A stretch of DNA of 58,174 nt from an uncultured Lachnospiraceae bacterium. GTDB lineage: Bacteria; Bacillota; Clostridia; Lachnospirales; Lachnospiraceae. The notes under the pieces are model-generated. The model ran no database searches, was not told the DNA's origin, and was given only the letters and a program-made list of their open reading frames with translations. Numbering within the stretch: the stretch's first letter is position 1; every line of letters begins with the position of its first letter. The stretch spans positions 1 through 58,174 of the forward strand of contig CAJOGN010000006.1 of NCBI GenBank assembly GCA_905234245.1. The letters are read 5' to 3'. Positions 1-6,042 of the stretch are shown one piece after another. Position numbers and translations under genes: made by a program.

Positions 1-96
1 AGAAACCCAGATGGACTATATGGCGAAAGCTTCGTTAATGAGAGGTTAGATGCCGCAATTAAAGCCTATGATGATATTGTAGCAACCTACAGATGA
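1..96 (+). CDS. C-terminal end of an unidentified protein (partial)
   Basis: An open frame runs from the first base and ends at TGA 94-96, giving 31 residues that end in DDIVATYR. The start lies outside the window. The fragment is mixed charged and helical in character and too short to assign to a family. It is followed by a 37-base gap and then the sigma-type promoter of the precursor gene, so it belongs to a separate upstream transcription unit. Confidence 0.6.
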   Translation, partial: RNPDGLYGESFVNERLDAAIKAYDDIVATYR

Positions 97-133
97 CATT
101 GGGACTTTTGTCAACTTGTAAAAATTTTTTTCT

Positions 134-169
134 AAAATGTCGCATTTTCTGTTTTGATTGTGTATATAT
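134..169 (+). promoter_or_regulatory. Shared promoter-like motif, copy 1 (precursor 1)
   Basis: AAAATGTCGCATTTT lies at 134-148 and GTGTATATAT at 160-169. The TGTCG-to-GTGTA offset is 22 bases, which leaves a 16-base spacer if TGTCGC is the -35 and GTGTAT the -10. The same pair with the same offset is found at 14218, 55244 and 57259. The upstream half is itself a dyad (AAAATG-TCG-CATTTT). It would start a transcript near 175, about 80 bases before the precursor ATG at 254. The proposed reader is the sigma factor encoded at 1012-1497 (inference). Confidence 0.7.
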
Positions 170-194
170 ATATGAAAGCAATAAAACACAGGGG

Positions 195-219
195 TGACAA
201 AAGGCCCGTCCCCCTGTCA
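195..219. repeat. Dispersed TGACA...TGTCA palindromic element, copy 1
   Basis: TGACAAAAGG and CCCCCTGTCA bound a 25-base imperfect palindrome. It belongs to a family also seen at 2925, 3056 and 55116, with a diverged relative at 44646. This copy lies inside the 5' untranslated region of precursor 1, between the promoter and the ribosome site, so it would form a hairpin in that mRNA. Confidence 0.75.
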
Positions 220-253
220 ATACAAAGAGTATATATCAGAAAGGAGAATTATT

Positions 254-571
254 ATGAGAGAAGAATTATTAAAAGGTTTAACAGAGGAACAAATAGCAAA
301 GGTTAAGGCATGTAAGAGTTCAGAGGAAGTACTGGCACTGGCTAAGGCAGAAGGCGTTAAGCTTACAGACGAGCAGCTTGAAGCAGTATCGGGCGGATGG
401 TGCGCTGATCTGGTAGGACCTATAAGCTCAGAAGAGACCTACGAATATGCTTGCCCTAAGTGTAATTCCCACGATACTACTCACAAATTTACAGAAAAGG
501 GTATAAGCCATTATCAGATACGTTGCGATTGCAAAACTTGTGGTCATGTATGGTTTATTAATGCCGGATGA
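254..571 (+). CDS. Nif11-like leader peptide with zinc-ribbon-like core, precursor 1
   Basis: This 105-residue protein has a 48-residue leader (MREELLKGLTEEQIAKV... LTDEQLEAVSGG) of the Nif11/bacteriocin type, ending in the Gly-Gly site cut by C39 peptidases. The remaining 57 residues form an unusual core: CPKC, about 20 residues, then CDCKTCGHVW, which looks like a small zinc ribbon. ATG 254 is chosen because AAGGAG lies just upstream at 242-246; an in-frame GTG at 194 only adds the hairpin repeat. The leader is nearly identical to those at 55371 and 55694. It lies under the shared promoter motif. The likely maturase (1513) and exporter-protease (6043) are in the next operon. The final product, cut peptide or folded metal-binding protein, is unknown. 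Confidence 0.85.
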   Translation: MREELLKGLTEEQIAKVKACKSSEEVLALAKAEGVKLTDEQLEAVSGGWCADLVGPISSEETYEYACPKCNSHDTTHKFTEKGISHYQIRCDCKTCGHVWFINAG

Positions 572-598
572 TGTCGGCACAATAAGGAGATGATTACT

Positions 599-823
599 AT
601 GAGTAAGGATATAGAGAAAATCTTGCGAAATGCTGATTTTAGCGCAGGAAGTAATCATAAAGACAACTTAAGAGAACAGCTTTTTGGTAACAGCAATAGT
701 GCTAGGATTGTTAAGTTTAATATGAACAGAGAGCTCGATGATGATGAACTGGAGATGATTTCGGCAGCAGGTCTTATTGAAGAGAAATACCTGCAGAGCA
801 AGAAGGACGATGATCCAGAGTAA
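599..823 (+). CDS. Small acidic peptide with leader-like C-terminal motif
   Basis: This 74-residue protein starts MSKDIEKILRNADF and contains RELDDDELEMISAAG followed by a 16-residue charged tail. The ELxxDELEMIS-AAG stretch resembles the end of a double-glycine leader, but with Ala-Ala-Gly and no Cys-rich core. ATG 599 is preferred over ATG 590 because AAGGAG (584-589) is spaced correctly for 599. It follows precursor 1 by 27 bases and is closed off by the terminator at 843, so the two are co-transcribed. It could be a second precursor, a carrier for maturation or an immunity factor; I recognise no domain. Confidence 0.7.
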   Translation: MSKDIEKILRNADFSAGSNHKDNLREQLFGNSNSARIVKFNMNRELDDDELEMISAAGLIEEKYLQSKKDDDPE

Positions 824-842
824 GCATATTATTAATTAATAC

Positions 843-885
843 ATAGGCCGTTGCATTAAATTGGTGTGACGGTCTATTTTCTTTT
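843..885 (+). terminator. Rho-independent terminator after the precursor 1 operon
   Basis: ATAGGCCGT (843-851) pairs with ACGGTCTAT (869-877) with one G-U, followed by TTTCTTTT. It separates the precursor pair from the sigma-factor operon. Confidence 0.7.
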
Positions 886-896
886 GTTATGAATTA

Positions 897-905
897 TGGT
901 ACAAT
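897..905 (+). promoter_or_regulatory. Extended -10 promoter for the sigma-factor operon
   Basis: TGgTACAAT gives an extended -10 element just after the terminator at 843-885. No good -35 is visible at 17 bases. It differs from the shared TGTCG/GTGTAT motif, so the regulatory operon appears to be read by the main sigma factor rather than by its own product. Confidence 0.45.
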
Positions 906-935
906 TACTTTCAAAGTGTAAATAACATAGGACAT

Positions 936-986
936 GAGGCTATTATAGATGCAACAGGCTTAGAGTATGTATCTGATATGGAGTAA
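936..986 (+). pseudogene. Fossil fragment of a STAS (RsbV-like) gene
   Basis: The frame at 936-986 reads EAIIDATGLEYVSDME and stops. The core IIDATGLEYVS matches the phosphoacceptor-strand region of STAS anti-anti-sigma factors and parallels VIDAAKLKYVSSAGL in the intact gene at 4847-5152. It has no start, no N-terminal half and nothing after the serine region. It sits immediately in front of the sigma gene, which suggests an ancestral STAS-sigma gene order. Confidence 0.6.
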
Positions 987-1011
987 ATGTAAAGGCACGG
1001 TGGGGGTGGAT

Positions 1012-1497
1012 ATGACATTTGAAGAGGCTTATGAAAAGCATTATGAAGATGTATATAAAGCAATATATATGCGACTTCTTAGCCGTGAGAATACAGAAGA
1101 TGTAGTACAAGAGACATTTATCAGAGCTATGAAGGCATGGGATAGCTTTGATGATTCTAAGGCGAGTGTGAAGACTTGGCTCTGCACAATTGCCAGGAAT
1201 ACGATGCTTAATTATATAAAGAGCAATAAGAAGCATGAACAGGCGTCCTTTGAAGAGATGAATGAGGCAGGATTTGAGCCGGGAGTCGAAGATAAGGAGC
1301 TAAGTCAGCTTACGGATGAATATGCCCAGGAGGCTTACAGTATACTCAGCAAGCTTAAGGAGAGTGATAGGGAGCTTCTTGTTATGAGGTACATAGAAGA
1401 AATGTCATATAAGGAGATTGCGGCTCGTATAGATTCTAACGAGAAGGCTGTTGCCAAGAAGGTAGAGCGACTACTCAAGAAATGTCGTGAAATGTAA
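1012..1497 (+). CDS. ECF-type RNA polymerase sigma factor
   Basis: This 161-residue sigma-70 family protein has region 2 at about residues 3-72 (core binding and -10 recognition, with NTEDVVQETFIRAMKAW) and region 4 at about 108-160 (helix-turn-helix, YKEIAARIDSNEKAVAKKVERLL). It lacks region 3, so it is an ECF/group 4 type. ATG 1012 is chosen because the family start motif follows directly and a purine-rich GGTGGGGGTGG precedes it; an upstream in-frame ATG at 967 overlaps the STAS fossil. No zinc anti-sigma gene adjoins it. The neighbours are an RsbV/RsbW/PP2C-like set, which is unusual for an ECF sigma. It probably reads the four TGTCG/GTGTAT promoters in this window. Confidence 0.9.
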   Translation: MTFEEAYEKHYEDVYKAIYMRLLSRENTEDVVQETFIRAMKAWDSFDDSKASVKTWLCTIARNTMLNYIKSNKKHEQASFEEMNEAGFEPGVEDKELSQLTDEYAQEAYSILSKLKESDRELLVMRYIEEMSYKEIAARIDSNEKAVAKKVERLLKKCREM

Positions 1498-1512
1498 TAG
1501 AGGGGGTGCTGT

Positions 1513-2907
1513 ATGTATTATAGATTGAAGGATAATGTAGCTCTGCGCAAATGGAAATATGTGGACAGAGCAGTATATGTAAAGGATGCTGTACACGCCT
1601 TGCCTGCATCAGCAGAAGAGTTTGACAAGTTACTTTTGTGTGACGGCAATCATGATATTGTTAAAGATGAAGTTGTAGACAGACTCCTTCACAGAAACTT
1701 TGTAGAAGAATGTGACAAGGGCACATTTCCCAATAAATGGTCACAGCTAAAAGAGTACGATAATTATTATTTTCCAAGTATGAATCTAATGATTACAGGC
1801 AAGTGTAATCTTAACTGTATTCATTGCTTCAATGCGAAGGATAATGACAGGTTGAACAGTGAGCTTTCATACGAGGAAGTAATTGATATATTGGATCAGT
1901 CAAGAGATATAGGTGTTCATTCATTTACTATTACAGGCGGTGAGCCACTTGTTCATAAGCATTTTATGGATATAATTCATGCTATCTACGACAGGGATAT
2001 GTATGTGTTCGAGCTTAATACTAATGGTATTCTCATTACACAGGAAATGCTTGATGAATTCAAGGAAATAGGATGCAACCCACTTATTAAGATTTCCTAT
2101 GATGGAATTGGCTATCATAACTGGATGAGACAGAATGATAAGGCTGAAGAGAAGACTATCGAAGCCATTAAGCTGTGTATTAAGAATGGCTTCCATGTTA
2201 AGGCGCAGGTTCAGGTGCATCTTAAGAATGTGGATGTAATGATGGATACAGCTAAGCTTCTTGATGAACTTGGCGTATCAGAGATGAGAATAATTAGAAC
2301 TACAGAAGCGCCAAGATGGGAGCAGAATTCTCCTAATACATCAATTCCTCTTGAGGAATACTATGAGAAGATGCTTGAATTCGCAGCAGAGTATTTGAAG
2401 TCAGATATGATGATGGATATTGATATATGGCAATATCTATACCTGAATCCACATCATAAGTCGTATAGAATTTCGCCGATAATGTGTAATATAGATGATT
2501 TCAACGTGCGCATCCCAATCTGTAAGGGCAACAGAGGTATGATTGCCATTACAAGTAGTGGCGAGGTTGTGCCTTGTATGCAGATGTCGGGATGGTTTAT
2601 GGAGCATGGCATTAGCCTTGCAAATGTTAAGAAAAAGCCTCTTAAGGACATTGTAACCAAGAGTGATTATCTTGACATCGCCATGGCGACGGTTCTCCAG
2701 CAGATTCTTGCTAATGAGAAATGTGCTGATTGTAAGTATTACATGGCATGTACAGGCGGATGTCCTGCACTTGGCAGATTATATAGTCATCGTGATGATT
2801 TCTATGGCGAGGACATTACGAAATGTACCTTCTTCGAGAATGGCTGGTATGACAGAGTAACAGAAGCATTGAAGGACTACCATCTAGAGAATCCTCTTAA
2901 TATATAA
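1513..2907 (+). CDS. Radical SAM/SPASM peptide maturase
   Basis: This 464-residue protein has the radical SAM cluster motif CNLNCIHC at C98, C102 and C105, followed by the glycine-rich TITGGEPL strand that binds S-adenosylmethionine. The C-terminal SPASM region has C337, C355, C404, C407, C413 and C417 (CADCKYYMACTGGC) to hold auxiliary iron-sulfur clusters. The first 80 residues look like a PqqD-like or RRE-like leader-binding module, though I cannot confirm this. Enzymes of this layout modify RiPP precursors by forming thioether or carbon-carbon bonds. It starts 15 bases after the sigma gene with AGGGGGTG as ribosome site. Its natural substrates are inferred to be the zinc-ribbon precursors. 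Confidence 0.88.
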   Translation: MYYRLKDNVALRKWKYVDRAVYVKDAVHALPASAEEFDKLLLCDGNHDIVKDEVVDRLLHRNFVEECDKGTFPNKWSQLKEYDNYYFPSMNLMITGKCNLNCIHCFNAKDNDRLNSELSYEEVIDILDQSRDIGVHSFTITGGEPLVHKHFMDIIHAIYDRDMYVFELNTNGILITQEMLDEFKEIGCNPLIKISYDGIGYHNWMRQNDKAEEKTIEAIKLCIKNGFHVKAQVQVHLKNVDVMMDTAKLLDELGVSEMRIIRTTEAPRWEQNSPNTSIPLEEYYEKMLEFAAEYLKSDMMMDIDIWQYLYLNPHHKSYRISPIMCNIDDFNVRIPICKGNRGMIAITSSGEVVPCMQMSGWFMEHGISLANVKKKPLKDIVTKSDYLDIAMATVLQQILANEKCADCKYYMACTGGCPALGRLYSHRDDFYGEDITKCTFFENGWYDRVTEALKDYHLENPLNI

Positions 2908-2924
2908 GTGAATAGGTTTTTTTA

Positions 2925-2950
2925 TTGGCAGGGGACGGTTCTTTTGTCAA
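2925..2950. repeat. Dispersed TGACA...TGTCA palindromic element, copy 2
   Basis: TTGGCAGGGGAC...TTTTGTCAA is in the orientation opposite to the copy at 3056. The two copies flank the terminator at 2965-3042 as an outer inverted repeat. Confidence 0.75.
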
Positions 2951-2964
2951 AGTTTGTAATAAAA

Positions 2965-3042
2965 GACACCTAAGCACCAAATACCTGCACGCTCATACAG
3001 AAAATCGCGTCGCAGGTTTTGGCTACTTAGGTGTTATTTTTC
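2965..3042 (+). terminator. Long terminator after the radical SAM gene
   Basis: ACACCTAAG (2966-2974) pairs with CTTAGGTGT (3026-3034), with an inner stem ACCTGC/GCAGGT, followed by TTATTTTT. It splits the sigma/radical SAM unit from the phosphatase gene. Confidence 0.75.
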
Positions 3043-3055
3043 CTTCAATAAAAGA

Positions 3056-3079
3056 TGACAAAAGGACGTCCCCCTGTCA
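3056..3079. repeat. Dispersed TGACA...TGTCA palindromic element, copy 3
   Basis: TGACAAAAGGACGT...CCCTGTCA is inverted relative to the copy at 2925. Confidence 0.75.
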
Positions 3080-3085
3080 AAAATA

Positions 3086-3094
3086 TGATATAAT
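3086..3094 (+). promoter_or_regulatory. Extended -10 promoter for the first PP2C gene
   Basis: TGaTATAAT lies 50 bases before the coding start. A short hairpin AGTCCCaGGGGACT follows in the leader. No strong -35 is seen. Confidence 0.45.
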
Positions 3095-3143
3095 CAATAC
3101 AATAGTCCCAGGGGACTGATACAACGAAAAAAGAGAGATGACT

Positions 3144-4748
3144 ATGAAGAAGGTAAAAAGAAGTAAACTTGCAAGAGTAACTTTAATGAGAGTTGTATTA
3201 CTCTCCTGGATATTAGTAACAGGTATATGTTTGCTTGCAGGTCAGGCAATTAAGAGAGAGAATCTTCGTGTATACGAGTCTTTTGCCAAGTCCTATTCGC
3301 GAATCATTGCTGAAAATGTTAATAGTGACATGGCTAGAAAATATCTTGAGACTAATACTATGGATGATTACTATCTAGAGGTGCAAAAAACCATGCAAGC
3401 CATGGTTGACAATGCAGATCTAAGATATCTATATGTGTATGTTCCAGAAGAATTAGGCATTCGTTATATATGGGATGCTCAGTCTGATGACGATTCCAGA
3501 CCTCTTAATGATATATGGTATTATCAAGGGGATTATCCTAAGGATGATCTTATGAAGGCATACACAGATGGTGAGGAATTGTTCAGAACATATAAGTACG
3601 GTGACATGAGCCTCGCTGCGTATGTAGTTCCTATGTATGATAGCTCTAAGAATATTGTGGCGCTGGTTGAAGCCGATATTATTATGCCGCGAAGTGAGAT
3701 GCTTCTTCCTGGTGTGCTTCTTAATATTGTAGTAATTGTGCTAATCGTAATGGCCATAGCAATGGCGCTATTCTATTACTTCACAAGAAAGCGAATCATA
3801 TCTCCTTTAGAGAAAATCAATGAGGCTACGAAAGAAATTGTAGAGAATATTGAAAGCGACAAAGAGATGGTGATTGATGTATCAACTAAGGACGAGATTG
3901 AGATGGTTGCTCATTCTATCGAGAAGATGAATCGTAAGCTTAAGGAATACATCAGAGAGAACAATGCCATTACAGAAGAGAAGGCTCGTGTTAATACAGA
4001 GTTAGGACTTGCCCATCATATTCAGATTAATACTCTTCCGACGGAATTTCCTGCATTTCCTGATAGAAATGAATTCGATATATACGCCAGCATGATTCCG
4101 GCGAAGGAGGTTGGTGGAGACTTCTACGATTTCTTCCTTGTGTCAGACAATCAGTTAGGAATGGTTATAGCAGATGTGTCTGGTAAAGGAATTCCTGCAG
4201 CCATGTATATGATGATGGCTAAGAGTATGATTAAGGCGAAGATGATGTCCGGTATTAATCCAGCGGAAGCTTTGATGTCAGTTAACAATATGCTTTGTGA
4301 CAGCAATCAGGGCGAGATGTTCGTAACTGTATGGGCAGCTGTACTTGACATGGATAAGAATGAGCTTATTGCAGCAGATGCAGGTCACGAGAATCCGATT
4401 ATTAAGAAGCCTGATGGTGACTTTGAGGTGGTTAAGAGAAAGCACGGTGTTGTGTTAGGTGGCTTTAGAAACATCATACATGAGGATTACGTTATAGAAA
4501 TGCAGCCAAAAACCAAGGTTTTCGTATACACAGACGGTGTTCCTGAAGCTAAGAACCGTGATGGCGAGTTCTACAAAATGGACAGATTAGTTGAAGCTCT
4601 TAACAGGGTTAAGAACGAGAGAAGTGAAGAGATTCTAAGAGGAGTGAAAAAAGACTTAGATGAATTCGAAGAAGGCACAGAGCAGTACGATGATACAACA
4701 ATGATGTGTCTTGAGTATTTTGGCAAGGATTCACATATTTCTAAGTAA
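3144..4748 (+). CDS. Membrane SpoIIE-type PP2C phosphatase with HAMP
   Basis: This 534-residue protein has a first membrane segment at about 15-37, an extracytoplasmic sensor of about 150 residues, a second membrane segment at about 190-212, a HAMP linker, then a PPM/SpoIIE phosphatase from about residue 285. Metal-binding motifs are visible: VGGDFYDFF, IADVSGKG, AADAGHENP, VYTDGVPEA and EQYDDTTMM. In partner-switching systems such enzymes (RsbU/RsbP type) dephosphorylate the STAS protein and so release the sigma factor. The STAS gene follows at 4847. ATG 3144 is preferred to ATG 3138 because the purine-rich AAGAGAG directly abuts the latter. The signal sensed is unknown. Confidence 0.88.
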   Translation: MKKVKRSKLARVTLMRVVLLSWILVTGICLLAGQAIKRENLRVYESFAKSYSRIIAENVNSDMARKYLETNTMDDYYLEVQKTMQAMVDNADLRYLYVYVPEELGIRYIWDAQSDDDSRPLNDIWYYQGDYPKDDLMKAYTDGEELFRTYKYGDMSLAAYVVPMYDSSKNIVALVEADIIMPRSEMLLPGVLLNIVVIVLIVMAIAMALFYYFTRKRIISPLEKINEATKEIVENIESDKEMVIDVSTKDEIEMVAHSIEKMNRKLKEYIRENNAITEEKARVNTELGLAHHIQINTLPTEFPAFPDRNEFDIYASMIPAKEVGGDFYDFFLVSDNQLGMVIADVSGKGIPAAMYMMMAKSMIKAKMMSGINPAEALMSVNNMLCDSNQGEMFVTVWAAVLDMDKNELIAADAGHENPIIKKPDGDFEVVKRKHGVVLGGFRNIIHEDYVIEMQPKTKVFVYTDGVPEAKNRDGEFYKMDRLVEALNRVKNERSEEILRGVKKDLDEFEEGTEQYDDTTMMCLEYFGKDSHISK

Positions 4749-4788
4749 AGAAGAAGTATAATTCACATAATAAACATAATAATATTCT

Positions 4789-4817
4789 TTGTCTTAAATG
4801 ACAATATATGCTATAAT
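4789..4817 (+). promoter_or_regulatory. Sigma-A type promoter for the STAS operon
   Basis: TTGTCT, a 17-base spacer, then TATAAT preceded by TG (extended -10). It lies about 30 bases before the STAS start and would drive the long operon from 4847 onward. Confidence 0.65.
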
Positions 4818-4846
4818 CGGACTGTATGTATAGTAAGGAGGTAATT

Positions 4847-5152
4847 ATGCTTGATATAGGAATGGATATTAAAGATGATGTATTGACTGTAACACTAGAT
4901 GGCGAGCTTGATGGTATGTCCTTTCCAGAGTTTGAGGAATTACTCGAAAGTAGACGCGAAGAGGTTAATCAGATTGTTATTGATGCCGCTAAGCTTAAGT
5001 ATGTATCATCAGCAGGACTTCGTGTAATTATGTCTACTGAGATTTATATGGAAAGCACTGGCAAAGAGAAGGTTAAACTAATCAATCCGTCAGATGACAT
5101 AGTAGAGATTATCGAGCTATGTGGTTTTGACCAAGTCATTGAGATGGGGTAA
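4847..5152 (+). CDS. STAS-domain anti-sigma factor antagonist (RsbV/SpoIIAA-like)
   Basis: This 101-residue single STAS domain carries the phosphoacceptor loop VSSAGLRV (Ser54/Ser55). In the known mechanism the unphosphorylated form binds the RsbW-type kinase and frees the sigma factor, while phosphorylation by the kinase blocks this. ATG 4847 has an ideal AAGGAGGT at 4835-4842; the upstream in-frame start at 4826 has none. Kinase and phosphatase partners are at 5226, 3144 and 11934. Confidence 0.92.
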   Translation: MLDIGMDIKDDVLTVTLDGELDGMSFPEFEELLESRREEVNQIVIDAAKLKYVSSAGLRVIMSTEIYMESTGKEKVKLINPSDDIVEIIELCGFDQVIEMG

Positions 5153-5157
5153 ATTAA

Positions 5158-5229
5158 AAAAAGGATAAGAAGCATGAAAGACTACTTAAGAAACGTCGTG
5201 AAATGAATTTGAAAGGATCTACTGTATGA
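5158..5229 (+). pseudogene. Fossil 3' end of a second ECF sigma gene
   Basis: The frame reads KKDKKHERLLKKRREMNLK and ends at TGA 5227-5229. It aligns with the last codons of the sigma gene at 1012-1497 (VERLLKKCREM), and the DNA from AAGAAG to GTCGTGAAATG is largely identical over about 40 bases. Nothing of regions 2 or 4 remains, and an in-frame TAA closes it upstream. Its stop overlaps the ATG of the kinase gene (ATGA), which implies an ancestral sigma-kinase coupling. Confidence 0.65.
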
Positions 5230-5648
5230 GTGAAGATAAATATACATTAAAGGTTAGTGCTGACATAAAGAATCTCGGCGAAGCGAAGGATTTCGTTCAT
5301 GAGAAATTAGGTCTTACAGAATGCTCAGAGAAGAATAAGATGAGTATTTGCTTATCTGTTGAAGAGATTTTTATGAATGTATGTAGCTATGCTTATGCAC
5401 CTGAATTAGGTGATGTTATATTAGAGGTAACCTTCAATAAGAATAAGGATGTTGTATACATTACTATTATTGATATGGGTGTACCATATAACCCTCTTAA
5501 GAGAGATAAGCTAGATATTGAGAATCATGTTAAGAAGCGTCAGGTAGGTGGGCTTGGAATATTTATGACGCAGAAGATTATGGATAATATGACGTATGAA
5601 TATACGAATCATGAGAACAGGCTTACATTAGAGAAGAGCTTAAAATAA
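5226..5648 (+). CDS. RsbW-like anti-sigma factor / serine kinase
   Basis: This 140-residue HATPase_c_2 domain protein shows the N box (EEIFMNVCSYAY), the ATP-binding DMGVPYNPL and the glycine loop QVGGLGIFM. Such proteins bind a sigma factor and phosphorylate a STAS partner. The STAS gene lies immediately upstream. The expected sigma partner is the ECF-type protein at 1012, whereas known RsbW proteins hold group 3 sigma factors, so that pairing is inference. A short GAAAGGA precedes the ATG. Confidence 0.88.
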   Translation: MSEDKYTLKVSADIKNLGEAKDFVHEKLGLTECSEKNKMSICLSVEEIFMNVCSYAYAPELGDVILEVTFNKNKDVVYITIIDMGVPYNPLKRDKLDIENHVKKRQVGGLGIFMTQKIMDNMTYEYTNHENRLTLEKSLK

Positions 5649-5650
5649 TT

Positions 5651-6040
5651 ATGAGAAGAGAGAATCAAAATATTTCTAATCCAGATGAACTGAATAAAAT
5701 TCTGCAGAAGACAAATCCTATTGTTTGGGTAATCTTAGGTATAGTGCTCCTTGTACTAGTTTCATTATGTGTATGGGCTATTCTAACCACATTAGAGGTT
5801 AAGGTGCATGGTACTGCAAATGTAACATCACAGGTGGCATCTATACAGGTTAACGAAGAAGATGTGTCTAAGGTTAAGGCAGGAAATAAGATATACATTT
5901 CTGATAAAGAGGGTGTAATTGCAAGTGCCGATAATGATGGGCATTTTACATCATCTGTTATCCAATTAGCTGATGGAGAATATGATGTGTATATTGTTGA
6001 AAAAGAGATTAGGCCTATAGCGTTCTTGATGGGGAATTAA
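5651..6040 (+). CDS. Short membrane-fusion-like secretion protein
   Basis: This 129-residue protein has a charged N-terminus, one membrane segment at about 27-48 (IVWVILGIVLLVLVSLCVWA) and an extracytoplasmic beta-rich part. The stretch EVKVHGTANVTSQ followed by VKAGNKIYIS resembles the lipoyl/barrel half of HlyD-type adaptor proteins. It is far shorter than normal adaptors (300-450 residues) and lacks the coiled-coil hairpin. Its place directly before the C39 exporter, and the same order in NHLM-type export loci, supports a role as adaptor or accessory subunit. It starts 2 bases after the kinase stop. Confidence 0.65.
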   Translation: MRRENQNISNPDELNKILQKTNPIVWVILGIVLLVLVSLCVWAILTTLEVKVHGTANVTSQVASIQVNEEDVSKVKAGNKIYISDKEGVIASADNDGHFTSSVIQLADGEYDVYIVEKEIRPIAFLMGN

Positions 6041-6042
6041 TT

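Noticed and set aside
194-253. In-frame GTG extension of precursor 1
   Set aside because: The added 20 residues are encoded by the palindromic repeat, while ATG 254 has a proper ribosome site and matches the starts of precursors 2 and 3.
967-1011. Upstream start of the sigma factor
   Set aside because: It overlaps the STAS fossil in another frame, has no ribosome site and adds residues not expected in the family.
2925-3119. 64-residue open frame after the radical SAM gene
   Set aside because: It is made of two palindromic repeats and a terminator, with no ribosome site.
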